Source of the DNA: an uncultured Desulfobacterales bacterium
GTDB lineage: Bacteria > Desulfobacterota > Desulfobulbia > Desulfobulbales > Desulfocapsaceae
Direction: 5' to 3'
Length of the DNA stretch: 28,195 nucleotides
Assembly (NCBI GenBank): GCA_937915545.1
Contig: CALGIJ010000002.1
Coordinates: forward strand, 1 to 28,195
Shown: piece by piece, positions 16,173 through 25,354 of the stretch
Position numbering within the stretch: position 1 is the first letter of the stretch
Layout of the letters: each line of letters opens with the position of its first letter
Notes under the pieces: model-generated
The model's input: the letters and a program-made list of their open reading frames with translations, nothing else
What the model was told of the DNA's origin: nothing
Databases searched by the model: none
Program-made: the position numbers and the translations under genes

Positions 16173-17329
16173 GGCTCAATGTCCCCCTTGCCGGAGGCAT
16201 GACGCAGCACTGCCATGGTTTGCGCGGCGCCCCGCCGCCAGGTGAACTTGCCTGCCCAGGAGCGGGCGGCAGGCAGATCTGGTACGGGGCCATCAAAGGT
16301 GTGGGTGAGAATGGCGAGCATTTTCGAGCTGAGGCCTTGTACATCCAGAGTTTCCACATAAAACGCATGCTCGCCCGCCACCTCCGGGAGCGAGGCGCGT
16401 TTGCTCGTCAGCACCGGTGTACCAGCCATCATTGCCTCGAGCACCGGCAAGCCAAAACCTTCATATGCGGAGGGAAGAACAAACAAGGCAGCCCGTTGAT
16501 AGAGGAGTTTCAACAAGGGGAAACTCACCCCGTCCTTGCAACGGACAAGCCTCTCCGGGACGACCCCACTGCTCACAGCAACCTGCACCCTCTCCTCGCC
16601 GCGCCTCTCCTTGCCGACAAGCACCAGGGTGTGAGGGATCTCTTCGGCAATTTTCGCAAAAGCCTCAACTAATAGGTCGACGTTTTTATGGGGATAAGAA
16701 TGGGCAACACAAAGAATATAGGGAGGTTCGAGGGGGACGAGTTGCGAAAATTCAGCCAGCGTCTGGGAATCGGTAACCGGAATGGCGAAGGAAGCATCGA
16801 CGCCTTCAGGAATTGCGACCACCTTGGCTTCCTGGGCAAAGCCGAACCTGACAATCTCCTCTTTGGAAAAATTCGATACCGCGATGATCCTTGTGCTTCG
16901 CCGACAGGCAATGCGTACTAGAACGTCCAGGGTGGTTTTTTCCAGCCAACTCATATCTTCCGGGTGGCTTTTGTACTGCAAGTCATGGATGGTGACAACC
17001 TGAGGGCAGCCGGCCCAGCAAGGGGCGGTATAGCCCGGAGACCAGAGTACATCGGGAGCCTTACGCCATACCACCAGCGGCAGCCAGAATTGTTCGGCGA
17101 GAATGCGCAACGGCCGGTTGGCCGAATTAAAGGCAAGCCGATAAAAGCGTACATGGGGCTGATCGGCAAAGATGCGGCGGAGTTGCCGATCATTGCTAAG
17201 GCTGGTAAAGAACAGAAAGCGGTGCTGCGGCCAGCCGGCCACCATTTCCTTGAGTGTTTCGACCAGATAGGTCTCGGTACCGCCGATATCCCCAGGGACA
17301 TGGAAAAGTGTATTGACGCCGATTTTCAC
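16169..17329 (-). CDS. Family 4 glycosyltransferase (GT-B)
   Basis: A 386-residue retaining GT-B enzyme. The N-terminal domain starts VKIGVNTLFHVPGDIGGTETY, the donor-binding C-terminal half contains YILCVAHSYPHKNVDLLVEAF (about 205-225), and the E-x7-E type motif lies in YEGFGLPVLEAMMAGTPVL. The start is set to the GTG at 17329: it overlaps the upstream stop as GTGA, is preceded by GGGGAG at good distance, and begins exactly where GT4 homology begins. A longer open frame to 17401 is overlap with the upstream gene. Cytoplasmic; it adds a nucleotide-activated sugar (mannose- or glucose-type donors are common in the family, not proven here). Confidence 0.92.
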   Translation of the reverse strand: MKIGVNTLFHVPGDIGGTETYLVETLKEMVAGWPQHRFLFFTSLSNDRQLRRIFADQPHVRFYRLAFNSANRPLRILAEQFWLPLVVWRKAPDVLWSPGYTAPCWAGCPQVVTIHDLQYKSHPEDMSWLEKTTLDVLVRIACRRSTRIIAVSNFSKEEIVRFGFAQEAKVVAIPEGVDASFAIPVTDSQTLAEFSQLVPLEPPYILCVAHSYPHKNVDLLVEAFAKIAEEIPHTLVLVGKERRGEERVQVAVSSGVVPERLVRCKDGVSFPLLKLLYQRAALFVLPSAYEGFGLPVLEAMMAGTPVLTSKRASLPEVAGEHAFYVETLDVQGLSSKMLAILTHTFDGPVPDLPAARSWAGKFTWRRGAAQTMAVLRHASGKGDIEP

Positions 17330-18138
17330 CGCCCGTCTCCCCTCTTCTCTTGCCATCCGCGAAGCGTTTCCATTCCCCAATAGGCGCCGACGATGCCCCA
17401 ACGCACGCCATGATGGACAAGCACCTGCGGAGCCCAGGCACCCAATTCGGCAATCACCGCATCGAGTTCTTCCTTGAACTGGGTTTTATAGCTCTGCCCG
17501 CTGATTGATTGCTGGTGCCAGCGAAAGGCAGCCAAAGGGCCGCCCGGAACCACGGCTCCGTTTCCAGCGTGCCACAGCCTGAGCATGAAATCGTAGTCCC
17601 AGGCGGCGACAAAATCCTCTCGCAGACGGCCTGCCTGCCGCAAGGCCGCACGGCTGAAAAAGAGTGCCGGCTGCGAGACATAGTTGATGCACTGGAAGGT
17701 AAAACGGCATGACAGAGGAAAGAACAGCTCCTTGAAAGCGGTGATCCACTGGCGTATCTCGCGGCCATTTTCGTCGATAATCGGGCAGCGGCCAAAACAG
17801 AGGGCAAGCCTCGGCTGAGTGGCAAAGACTTCCGCAACCCGCCTCAAAGCCCCAGGAAAATAAAGATCGTCAGCATTGAGCCAGGCAATGACCTCGCCCG
17901 TTGCCAGCGCCAAGCCCTTGTTGATAGCGTTGGCCGGGCCGCTGTCCTTTTCGATGACCAGGTGGTCGATCCGCGATCTGTACCGATCAATGATAGCATG
18001 GGACTCGTCGCTGCTCATACCGTCGATGACAATCAACTCGACCTCCACCCCATCCTCTCGCTGCCGGATTATGCTGATCAGAGTCTCCTCGAGGTATCTG
18101 GCTCCGTTATAGTTAGGGGTTATAATGGAAAACCTCAT
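17326..18138 (-). CDS. Family 2 glycosyltransferase (WcaA-like)
   Basis: A 270-residue GT-A enzyme starting MRFSIITPNYNGARYLEETL, with VIDGMSSDES (UDP-binding Asp, about 38-47), DSGPANAINKGLALATGE and WLNADDLYFPGAL, whose Asp-Asp pair is the metal-binding motif; AAWDYDFMLRLWHAG supplies the acceptor-side acidic residues. This is the type often annotated as PGL/p-HBAD or WcaA-like glycosyltransferase. The ATG at 18138 is chosen from the 4-base overlap with the upstream stop and a strong GGAGGTGGAGGG ribosome-binding site; the open frame continues upstream to 18486 only as overlap. Donor and linkage unknown. Confidence 0.92.
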   Translation of the reverse strand: MRFSIITPNYNGARYLEETLISIIRQREDGVEVELIVIDGMSSDESHAIIDRYRSRIDHLVIEKDSGPANAINKGLALATGEVIAWLNADDLYFPGALRRVAEVFATQPRLALCFGRCPIIDENGREIRQWITAFKELFFPLSCRFTFQCINYVSQPALFFSRAALRQAGRLREDFVAAWDYDFMLRLWHAGNGAVVPGGPLAAFRWHQQSISGQSYKTQFKEELDAVIAELGAWAPQVLVHHGVRWGIVGAYWGMETLRGWQEKRGDGR

Positions 18139-20237
18139 CCCTCCACCTCCAGCCCGCGAGTTTGCACTGCCCGCAGCATATCGAGAGCGAGGAGCGGCAG
18201 GAGTACATAGCCGCCAAGAACGACAAAATAGTAGTATCGCCAATTCATGACATCGATAAGCAGCAGGGCCAGCACCTGAACGAGAAGAAACGAAGCGAAT
18301 ATGCCACTGAGCGGCAGTTTTTTCGCGCACATCACTGCAGCCGGCAGCAACACGAGAACATGTACTGGGTTCCAGGAAAGGTACACCCACGGCGCCTGGC
18401 AGGACAGATGATAAACGGCCATGGCCGCCTCGTTCAAGCGCGGCAGTAGGCGCTCCGCCGACAGATACCCAAACACATCGCTCCACCCGGCATGGATAAT
18501 AAAATCATAGGCCGTCCGGTCTCCGAGGAAATAGTGCCATAGATCCCATGAGGTTTTCTTCTGGTTGATATCGAGCATCCCCCAGTAGTTCTCCCAGACC
18601 AGCACCGCCATATCGGCGAAGGAGCGCTGCCAGAGGGAGTTGAGAAAAAACGCCCCCTGGGAAAAGAGATAATCTCCGCCGGGCACTCCGATACCGGAGG
18701 CAAAAGTCAGGAGGAACAGGGCGACAATAGCCCCGCCCATGCAAAAGGCAATCACAACCAGACGTCGCGGCACCAGACCGAGAACAATGGCATAGATCGG
18801 CACGACCGCCACATAAATCAGTCCATTATGGCGGGTAAAGGCCAGAGCCAAAAGCGACAGCACGAGCGCAAGAATTCCCTCCCAGGTCGAGTGCAGCTTT
18901 CCTTCGCGCTTTTGCAGATGCAATTCGACCAGGGTAAAGCCCCAAAACACGATAAGCAGGGCGAAAGGTACATCCTTCCACAGCGTCACATTGTAGAGGC
19001 CGACGGGAATGGAGGTGGCGGCCATCCCTGCGAACACTGCGGTCAGCCACAAGGGCAGGCCACGTCGGTGGAGTCGATAGAGGAAATAGGCCATGGCCCC
19101 GGAAAGCGCGACAATGTGAGCAAGGGGGACAACCGCCACGTTATTCCACAACCCCACCAGATAGCGATAGAAGATCACATTCAACAGGGGGTGGTCATTG
19201 AGGTAGACTCCGGGCAGGAGTGCCGCCCTCCAGATTTTCATGGAATCGACCGACATCACCCCCGGCCAGAAGGCCATCAGCCAAAGGGAAAACATCCCGG
19301 CAATGCCCCCCCAGAGGAGCCAGAACACAAGGCGATGGCGGGCCAGCAGGCCGCCGCTCTTCTGGCTGGAACGAAAAACACGCCAGCAACCGCTCATCAC
19401 CCAAACAGTCAGTGCAGCAAAAACTATCTGCAAGGTCAAATGCGCCCAGCTATGGAAGAATCGCATTTGAATCTTGCTCACCCCACGAAACCCCATTTGA
19501 GCGAGTCCCGTCGATTCACCGGCATAGAGCGGATGGGAACCTCTGTCATCTAGCACACGTATACTCTCAACCGCTAAAGGCAGGGTGGGATGACCATTCG
19601 TCACCAACAACGTCTTGATTTTATAGCGGGGAAGTTCCATGCGCACGGTAAAGCCGCCATCGGGGCGAACCACCCAGTATCTGTACGTCCTGCTCAACCC
19701 AACAACTGGCGTGTACAGATCATGGCTGATTGTGCGGCCATTGACTTCCAACTCGACCACCCCCGATTGATTGTCGCTATCGAGCTTGATGGCGATCGAC
19801 TCCTCAGCTTTAACCGTAACAGCTATCTCCTGTCCACGCGCATAGAGGCGTACCGCCCGGCGCTGCTCGATTCTTTCGCCGCCGGTGGCAAAGCTGAACA
19901 GGTCCATATCCTTACCATCTACGGCAATGCTGCTGCAGATTATATCGGCACTGAGGGAGGCACCATGGCGCTGCCCGGTAGAACGGATCACCATCGTGTG
20001 CAAGCCAGTTTCGGCAGGCGCGGAAGTATCGAGGAGAAATCGCCGCTTTTCGTAATCATTGAAGCCAGCACCGTTATCCCAGCTAACCTCAACAATACCT
20101 CGCCCTTGCGGGGCAAAACCTTTCACCATCAGTTGAGCCGGCGCATACCAGCGAGTACTGGCAAACCATGCCATAAACAAGAGGAATGCCAGCGCCAGTC
20201 CGACGAGAGATTGTCTGCGCAGAAGAAGCTTAGCCAA
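18135..20237 (-). CDS. Large GT-C-type membrane protein with N-terminal periplasmic domain
   Basis: A 700-residue protein. After one N-terminal helix (about 10-28) comes about 230 residues of beta-rich, probably periplasmic sequence, then about ten transmembrane helices from about 265 on. The membrane part has a GT-C-like arrangement: FWPGVMSVDSMKIW with Asp331 in the first loop, NDHPLLNVIFY (about 347-357), and YNVTLWKDVPFALL (about 415-428). These resemble a group of poorly described membrane glycosyltransferase-like proteins of polysaccharide loci (DUF6020-like). The start is a TTG at 20237, supported by TAGGAG 6 bases upstream; 57 bases separate it from the preceding gene. A polyprenyl-phosphate-sugar-dependent periplasmic transfer is inferred, and no closer function can be given. 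Confidence 0.72.
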   Translation of the reverse strand: MAKLLLRRQSLVGLALAFLLFMAWFASTRWYAPAQLMVKGFAPQGRGIVEVSWDNGAGFNDYEKRRFLLDTSAPAETGLHTMVIRSTGQRHGASLSADIICSSIAVDGKDMDLFSFATGGERIEQRRAVRLYARGQEIAVTVKAEESIAIKLDSDNQSGVVELEVNGRTISHDLYTPVVGLSRTYRYWVVRPDGGFTVRMELPRYKIKTLLVTNGHPTLPLAVESIRVLDDRGSHPLYAGESTGLAQMGFRGVSKIQMRFFHSWAHLTLQIVFAALTVWVMSGCWRVFRSSQKSGGLLARHRLVFWLLWGGIAGMFSLWLMAFWPGVMSVDSMKIWRAALLPGVYLNDHPLLNVIFYRYLVGLWNNVAVVPLAHIVALSGAMAYFLYRLHRRGLPLWLTAVFAGMAATSIPVGLYNVTLWKDVPFALLIVFWGFTLVELHLQKREGKLHSTWEGILALVLSLLALAFTRHNGLIYVAVVPIYAIVLGLVPRRLVVIAFCMGGAIVALFLLTFASGIGVPGGDYLFSQGAFFLNSLWQRSFADMAVLVWENYWGMLDINQKKTSWDLWHYFLGDRTAYDFIIHAGWSDVFGYLSAERLLPRLNEAAMAVYHLSCQAPWVYLSWNPVHVLVLLPAAVMCAKKLPLSGIFASFLLVQVLALLLIDVMNWRYYYFVVLGGYVLLPLLALDMLRAVQTRGLEVEG

Positions 20238-20294
20238 GATTACTCCTACTTAAAACCTCGGCAATTTCCCCTGCCACACCTTGTAGGAAACCTT

Positions 20295-21950
20295 TCATCG
20301 CCGACTTAAGCGTCGAAACCGCCCCATAAGGTTATCTCCCCACGCAGAAGAAGGTTGTTGTTTTTGATTTTCCAACCACTCTGCCACACCCATTTCCTGC
20401 AACACCAACTCGAGAGCATACTCCTTTCTCACCTCAATAAGTTTCAACCAAGGCAGAAAAAGCTGCGGGTCGTTGCCGTAGGCTTCTATCACCCAATAGT
20501 CTTTTTCCCTGGCCAGCCACTTGCCGCTACCAGCGAGAAAGAGTTCGTCAAAATTTCTTGGGGTAAACACGGCGAGTTCATTGGAACTTTCAACACCGAG
20601 AATGCGCAGTCCAAAGAGGCGAACCATGCCAATTCTCACGCTGGGGTCGACGCGCAGTTGGCCATCTGTGCTCGTCACCCGAAATGGCACCCTCACCACC
20701 GTCTTTTCACCGCAGGGATAATGGCGCCAGGGTGAACTGTTGCCATCAGGTGCAGTGACCGGCCCGTAAATCTCTACGAAGTTATCATAGACGCCGGGAA
20801 AAGTGGTGTCACTCCGCTCTCGCGCCGCGAACCGTTCCAGTTCCCTAACTTGCAACTGCAATCCCTGGTGGGCAAGAAAGGTGTCGCTCAATCTACGCAA
20901 ATAGGTAGAGCTAACCGGCTGTCCGGCGACGATATTCTGCAAAGCTTCGGCAAATCCGGCTGTAGCCGTTGTCCAATCGGGCCAGGAGGCAGCGCTGGCG
21001 ATTGCCCCGCGGCATAGCTGATCGAGCAGCTGTGGCTCTTCCCCAAGTCGACGCAAGTTCTCGACCACCCCCTGTTCGTCATCCTTTTCGACTACCAGGC
21101 CGTTCTCGCCATGACGCAGGTACTCGTCGTGGCCGGTTACCGCGTAGACAATAGCCGTTCCCCCGCAATGGAACATCTCCAGCGGCGGTCCGAACATCCC
21201 CTCGACATAACTGAGCTTGACCAAAACATCGCAGGAGCGGTAGACCGGCGGGGTCTCACTGAGCGGCAGGCGAGAAAACACCCTGTCAACACCCGGATAA
21301 CCCGTCAGCGGCGACGAGGTCAGCAGCCAGACCTCGGCGACCCCAGCCTGGCGACACAGTTCGATGGTCCTCGGGACGTTTTTATGGAAAACATCCACCG
21401 GCCCCTCGACCAGCACCCGCAGCTTTCCTGGCTGGCGAGGGGCGATGACTTCATTGCCCTGGTAAAGGGCTTTGTCAATACCATTGCGGACCAGATAAGG
21501 CTGATGATTATACTCGGTGGTCAGATACTCCTTGATCCAGGTGGCCTCGGTAATGATTGGAATGGCAAAGAAATAGCCATTGTCGCAGCGATTGGCACCG
21601 AGCGAGTGGTCGCGGGTGTCGAGGTTGCGGGGGTCGTCCGGGGCGAAAAATTTCGATTCGATGGACTGCACGAAATAGGCAACATGTGTGGCCCGTATCT
21701 GGGCAAGCAGATAGGGGCTTTCCCACCAGGTGGCAATGGTGACATCGAAGACCTCTCCTTCGATTTCCGCCAGGGTTCGCCAGCGCAGCCCAGCCCCTTC
21801 CTGGTGCCAGTTGTAGCGCACCGGGTCAACGCGCTCGTCGGTGGCAATGGTCACCGAATGTCCGAGTCGCCGTAAACCTCCTCCATGCTGTAAAATCACA
21901 TGGGTGCCGCCACTGATGTCTGGGGAGCAGAGGAGGAAGACGATCTTCAT
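20295..21950 (-). CDS. Family 4 glycosyltransferase with C-terminal extension
   Basis: A 551-residue protein. Residues 1 to about 345 form a GT-B enzyme: MKIVFLLCSPDISGGTHVIL, FVQSIESKFF, YLVRNGIDKALY, and the donor-binding region with YVEGMFGPPLEMFHCGGTA (E-x7-E-like) and TGHDEYLRHGENGL. Such a start resembles rhamnosyltransferase WsaF-type proteins. From about 390 to 540 there is an additional beta-strand-rich region (PVTAPDGNSSPW, VRIGMVRLFGLRI, FLAGSGKWLA) that is not part of the GT-B fold and looks carbohydrate- or acceptor-related; this is inference. The ATG overlaps the upstream HAD gene's stop (ATGA). Cytoplasmic. Confidence 0.88.
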   Translation of the reverse strand: MKIVFLLCSPDISGGTHVILQHGGGLRRLGHSVTIATDERVDPVRYNWHQEGAGLRWRTLAEIEGEVFDVTIATWWESPYLLAQIRATHVAYFVQSIESKFFAPDDPRNLDTRDHSLGANRCDNGYFFAIPIITEATWIKEYLTTEYNHQPYLVRNGIDKALYQGNEVIAPRQPGKLRVLVEGPVDVFHKNVPRTIELCRQAGVAEVWLLTSSPLTGYPGVDRVFSRLPLSETPPVYRSCDVLVKLSYVEGMFGPPLEMFHCGGTAIVYAVTGHDEYLRHGENGLVVEKDDEQGVVENLRRLGEEPQLLDQLCRGAIASAASWPDWTTATAGFAEALQNIVAGQPVSSTYLRRLSDTFLAHQGLQLQVRELERFAARERSDTTFPGVYDNFVEIYGPVTAPDGNSSPWRHYPCGEKTVVRVPFRVTSTDGQLRVDPSVRIGMVRLFGLRILGVESSNELAVFTPRNFDELFLAGSGKWLAREKDYWVIEAYGNDPQLFLPWLKLIEVRKEYALELVLQEMGVAEWLENQKQQPSSAWGDNLMGRFRRLSRR

Positions 21951-24040
21951 CGGTAGCTGCCGAAAACGAGCTTATGCCGTTTCGCCCCCTCGAAGGGAAT
22001 GAGAAAGTCTAGGCCGAGACGCCGCAGGATTATCGGCGGCCACACCCCGGTCTCTAAATGCGCCGCCGGGTCCTTGGCCAAGGAAAGGAGATTAGCAAAC
22101 CGCGTCGCGAGCGGCACTGGCTCTCCCCGCGTAAAAGACGTAAACTCGAACAGGCCGAAGTTTTCGAGATGGTATAACTCACCATAAAGGTCGATCTCGG
22201 CCCTGGTCGGGGTGAAGACCATGCGCGCATGCTGCCGAGCCCACCACGACGACTCGGGGAAACTGCCATCCCTGTCGAGGAGCAACGCGCACAAAGTGTC
22301 GTTCAACTCACTGAACACCTCTTGCAAGGGGGCGATCAGTTGCTGATAGAGCTTTCGTTCCTCGGGCAGATCGAGCACCGTTGCCAGTGGCGCCATCGCA
22401 CCCTGCCCGTCCCGGTAGCGGGAAGAACGCCGTGCATCCCCCAACTCCTCATCTTGAAAATAGCCGTCGGCACTGCCATGGGAAGCGCCAAGCATCATTT
22501 CGAAGAGGGAGCGGTTGTTATTATAGACATGGATGAAGGAGCTATGGCAAGGTGTATCGCTGAACAGCACTCCACTCTTGCGATTGTTCTCTTCAATCGC
22601 GCTCGGGCTGAGCAGACCAAGATAATACCCCTTCACACGCACCCTGCCATTGAGGGCGCGAAAGATGTTGTTCTGAATCGAACCCTTCCAGCCGACATCG
22701 GCCAAGGCCAGACCATGGCGGGGCAAATCCCGGCCGAAGCTCTGCAGATAGGCAAGAAAATTCGTCCTTTGCTGGTGGCGGTGCCTCTCGTAGCTGCCAC
22801 GAAACGATGGCGAGGCCAGCAACGTGGCGAAATCTGCATGCTGCTTCAAATCATGGTGTCGTGTCACCCCGTCCAGGGCCAGGGAGCGACACAAGGAGTT
22901 CGCTTCATCCTCGCTGAAATTGAGGCTTTGCAGGAATTCCATCAGCGATTGATCGCGATAATGGCCAAAGAGCCCGGAGAAATCCTCGTCCGCCAAAGCT
23001 CGGCAGCCACAGATATAGGTGGCCTTGCGCGACACCAGCAAATACTCGCTGTCGACAACCTGCCGGCCAAAGCGGATCTCCTGGTAACGCATAAACAGCC
23101 GTCTGAGGAACTCCCCCTCCTTCGAGCAGAAAAAGAGGGTTTCGACCTTGTCGCGCACAGACTGGAGAAAGAGCCTGTGAGTAAAGAGGTGTAAAGATAG
23201 CCCCATCTCCGGGAAACTCCCGGCGCGGTGAGCCTCAAAAACTCGCCTATACTCCTCAACACGGCGACTGCCCGTCGGTACAGTTACCTGCTCCTTACCT
23301 CTTCCCTCATCCCGCCGGCTCAGGCAAAGGCCGCTCATGCCCCGCTGGATCGCCATCTTTACATCGGCATGACCATTGTCGCCAAGCATCAGGAAAGATT
23401 CCGGTGGCAATCCGTACGCTTCGGCCACGACTTCGTAGAGTCGACCACCATGACCTTTGGTAAGCAGATGGTCGGCGGAAACAAAGACCTTATCGACCAT
23501 TTCCATCAGACCATGCCAGATAAGCAACTCGCGAAAGACCGCTCTCGGGAGATAAAAATCTGAGACAATCGCAATCTGCACCCCTGCCTGATGGCAATGA
23601 CGAAGAATGGCCGCGACGTGCGGGTCGAGCCGCTGCACCTCCTTCTCCACCGCCACCTCGATAGCCAGCAGCAGATGACGGAATGTCTCTGTATCGAGGT
23701 CAAAGCTCTCGCCAATGACCCTGCCGAGAATGTCATGGAGGCTCTCGGCCAGGTTGGCAAGGTTGAACTCGGGATCGAGCCCTCTGGCCAGATTTTGCGA
23801 ACAAAGCCGTTCTTCAAGCCGGCTCCTCAAGCTATAGAGAAACTCCCCGTCCCTCTCCCGCCCCAGGGCAGCGGCAAGCTGTCGTGCGGCGATCCGCTTA
23901 GTTTCCTCCGGGGGCACCGAACGCTGCACCAGGGTATCAAAAAAATCGAAACACACCACTTTAGGCGCGGAAAGACAAGCCTCAAGCCTGGTCTTGACCT
24001 CGGCGAAGAGTTGCTCTGCACTGTAGAGGCGGTCTTCCAC
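21947..24040 (-). CDS. HAD-domain protein with large uncharacterised C-terminal region
   Basis: A 697-residue protein. The N-terminal HAD domain has motif I as CFDFFDTLVQR (nucleophile Asp32; the usual second Asp is Phe34), motif II IVSDFYLP (Ser160), motif III Lys195, and motif IV MLGDNGHADVKMA (Asp221, Asp226), with a helical cap in between. From about 250 a second region follows with LFFCSKEGEFLRRLF, LLVSRKATYI and ADVGWKGSIQNNIF, a pattern I know from hypothetical polysaccharide-locus proteins that combine HAD with a second, unnamed domain. A phosphatase or phosphotransfer role on a sugar-phosphate or lipid-linked intermediate is possible. It starts with GTG at 24040, 5 bases after the Wzt stop, and overlaps the GT4 gene by 4 bases. 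Function unknown. Confidence 0.8.
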   Translation of the reverse strand: MEDRLYSAEQLFAEVKTRLEACLSAPKVVCFDFFDTLVQRSVPPEETKRIAARQLAAALGRERDGEFLYSLRSRLEERLCSQNLARGLDPEFNLANLAESLHDILGRVIGESFDLDTETFRHLLLAIEVAVEKEVQRLDPHVAAILRHCHQAGVQIAIVSDFYLPRAVFRELLIWHGLMEMVDKVFVSADHLLTKGHGGRLYEVVAEAYGLPPESFLMLGDNGHADVKMAIQRGMSGLCLSRRDEGRGKEQVTVPTGSRRVEEYRRVFEAHRAGSFPEMGLSLHLFTHRLFLQSVRDKVETLFFCSKEGEFLRRLFMRYQEIRFGRQVVDSEYLLVSRKATYICGCRALADEDFSGLFGHYRDQSLMEFLQSLNFSEDEANSLCRSLALDGVTRHHDLKQHADFATLLASPSFRGSYERHRHQQRTNFLAYLQSFGRDLPRHGLALADVGWKGSIQNNIFRALNGRVRVKGYYLGLLSPSAIEENNRKSGVLFSDTPCHSSFIHVYNNNRSLFEMMLGASHGSADGYFQDEELGDARRSSRYRDGQGAMAPLATVLDLPEERKLYQQLIAPLQEVFSELNDTLCALLLDRDGSFPESSWWARQHARMVFTPTRAEIDLYGELYHLENFGLFEFTSFTRGEPVPLATRFANLLSLAKDPAAHLETGVWPPIILRRLGLDFLIPFEGAKRHKLVFGSYR

Positions 24041-24045
24041 GGCAA

Positions 24046-25344
24046 TCAGTCGGTGGACAAGAGGCTGATCTCGCAGGAGCGGATCGGGTTATTGAAAATG
24101 CCATGCACTCCCCTGCCCGGTACCAGCGCGGCAAGGGACACGACATTATGAGCCCAGCAGTGAATCTTATGCACGAAGGGATCAGTGCCTTCGCCTATGC
24201 CAAAGGTCAAGGTGTACTGCTCTGGGTAAACCTCGGGCCAGATGAAGGAATAGGTGATTTCCGACGTTCCCCGCTTGACCGAGAAGTTCCCACCCAGCGA
24301 TGAGCAGGTATTCTCGCCGAAGATGGCATTACCAATACGATCCTTGGCCGTATAGCCGACGATGAGGTTGTCGACATCTCTTGCCGCCCGCACGAGGAGA
24401 TGAACGACCACCTCATCCCCCTGCACCACGGTCTCCTTGGCCAGCCCCTGCCCGTCGGTCACCTTGACCTTGAGGATCTCGATCTCCAGCGCCCCGCCGC
24501 GATCTTCGGCGCTGACCGCCAGCCAGCCTCTATCGTCATCCTGGCAATGCATTGCCTCGTCCCGGCCGTTATCATCGCCTGCCTCGCGCCCCGCTTTCTC
24601 CTGGAAACGCTCGTTATGGACCAGCTTGGTGAATTTTGCCACCCCATCGATCGGCTCTCCGTCAAAGAGAACCCGCCCCCCATCGAGCAAAATGACCCGC
24701 CGGCAGAGGTTGGTGACGGCATGCATATCATGGGTGACGAAGACGATGGTGGCGTTCTTCTGCATCTCCTTCATATGGGCGACGCACTTCTGCTGAAAGA
24801 AGATATCGCCCACGGCCAGGGCCTCGTCGACGATGAGGATCTCCGGTTCGACGCTGATCGCGGTGGCAAAGGCAAGGCGCACGTACATGCCGCTCGAATA
24901 GAGCTTGACCGGCTGGTCGACATACTCGCCGATATCGGCGAAGGCGAAGATCTTGTCGATGTTGCAGTCGACATAGTCCCGCGACAGCCCCATGATGGTG
25001 GCGCTGAGGTAGACGTTCTCGCGCCCGGTGAATTCGGGGTTGAAGCCAGCCCCGAGTTCGAGCAGCGCCGAGATCCTGCCGTTCACGTCGACCCTGCCGG
25101 CGGAAGGCTGCAGGACACCGCAAAGAATCTGCAGCAGAGTCGACTTGCCGCTGCCGTTCTTACCAATAATGCCCACCGACTCACCGCGCCGGATGGCAAA
25201 AGAAACCTCGTCGAGGGCGGTAAAGGGGCGGTGGTACTGTTTACGCAGGGGATGGAAGGTTTCCCTGATACGGTCGGAGTTGCGGGCGTAGAGTCGATAG
25301 GTCTTGCTCACCTTCTCGACGGTTATGGCATGGTCTACGGACAT
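24046..25344 (-). CDS. wzt: Polysaccharide ABC exporter ATPase with Wzt C-terminal domain (copy 2)
   Basis: A 432-residue Wzt-type protein. Walker A GKNGSGKST (about 61-69), signature YSSGMYVRLAF (about 149-159), Walker B ILIVDE (about 169-174) and the H-loop FVTHDM are intact. The C-terminal region, after an acidic linker at about 270-300, forms a beta-sandwich-like Wzt_C domain that should read the glycan. The ATG at 25344 is chosen because AGGGTGG lies 5 bases upstream and the family homology begins there; the longer frame to 25410 overlaps the permease gene. It follows its permease by 10 bases and is GC-rich like the rest of this operon. Confidence 0.93.
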   Translation of the reverse strand: MSVDHAITVEKVSKTYRLYARNSDRIRETFHPLRKQYHRPFTALDEVSFAIRRGESVGIIGKNGSGKSTLLQILCGVLQPSAGRVDVNGRISALLELGAGFNPEFTGRENVYLSATIMGLSRDYVDCNIDKIFAFADIGEYVDQPVKLYSSGMYVRLAFATAISVEPEILIVDEALAVGDIFFQQKCVAHMKEMQKNATIVFVTHDMHAVTNLCRRVILLDGGRVLFDGEPIDGVAKFTKLVHNERFQEKAGREAGDDNGRDEAMHCQDDDRGWLAVSAEDRGGALEIEILKVKVTDGQGLAKETVVQGDEVVVHLLVRAARDVDNLIVGYTAKDRIGNAIFGENTCSSLGGNFSVKRGTSEITYSFIWPEVYPEQYTLTFGIGEGTDPFVHKIHCWAHNVVSLAALVPGRGVHGIFNNPIRSCEISLLSTD

Positions 25345-25354
25345 CTTCGCCACC

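Noticed and set aside
18828..19618. Plus-strand open frames opposite the 700-residue membrane protein
   Set aside because: They overlap the membrane-protein gene on the other strand, and their Pro/Gln/His/Arg-rich translations are typical of antisense shadows of hydrophobic codons.
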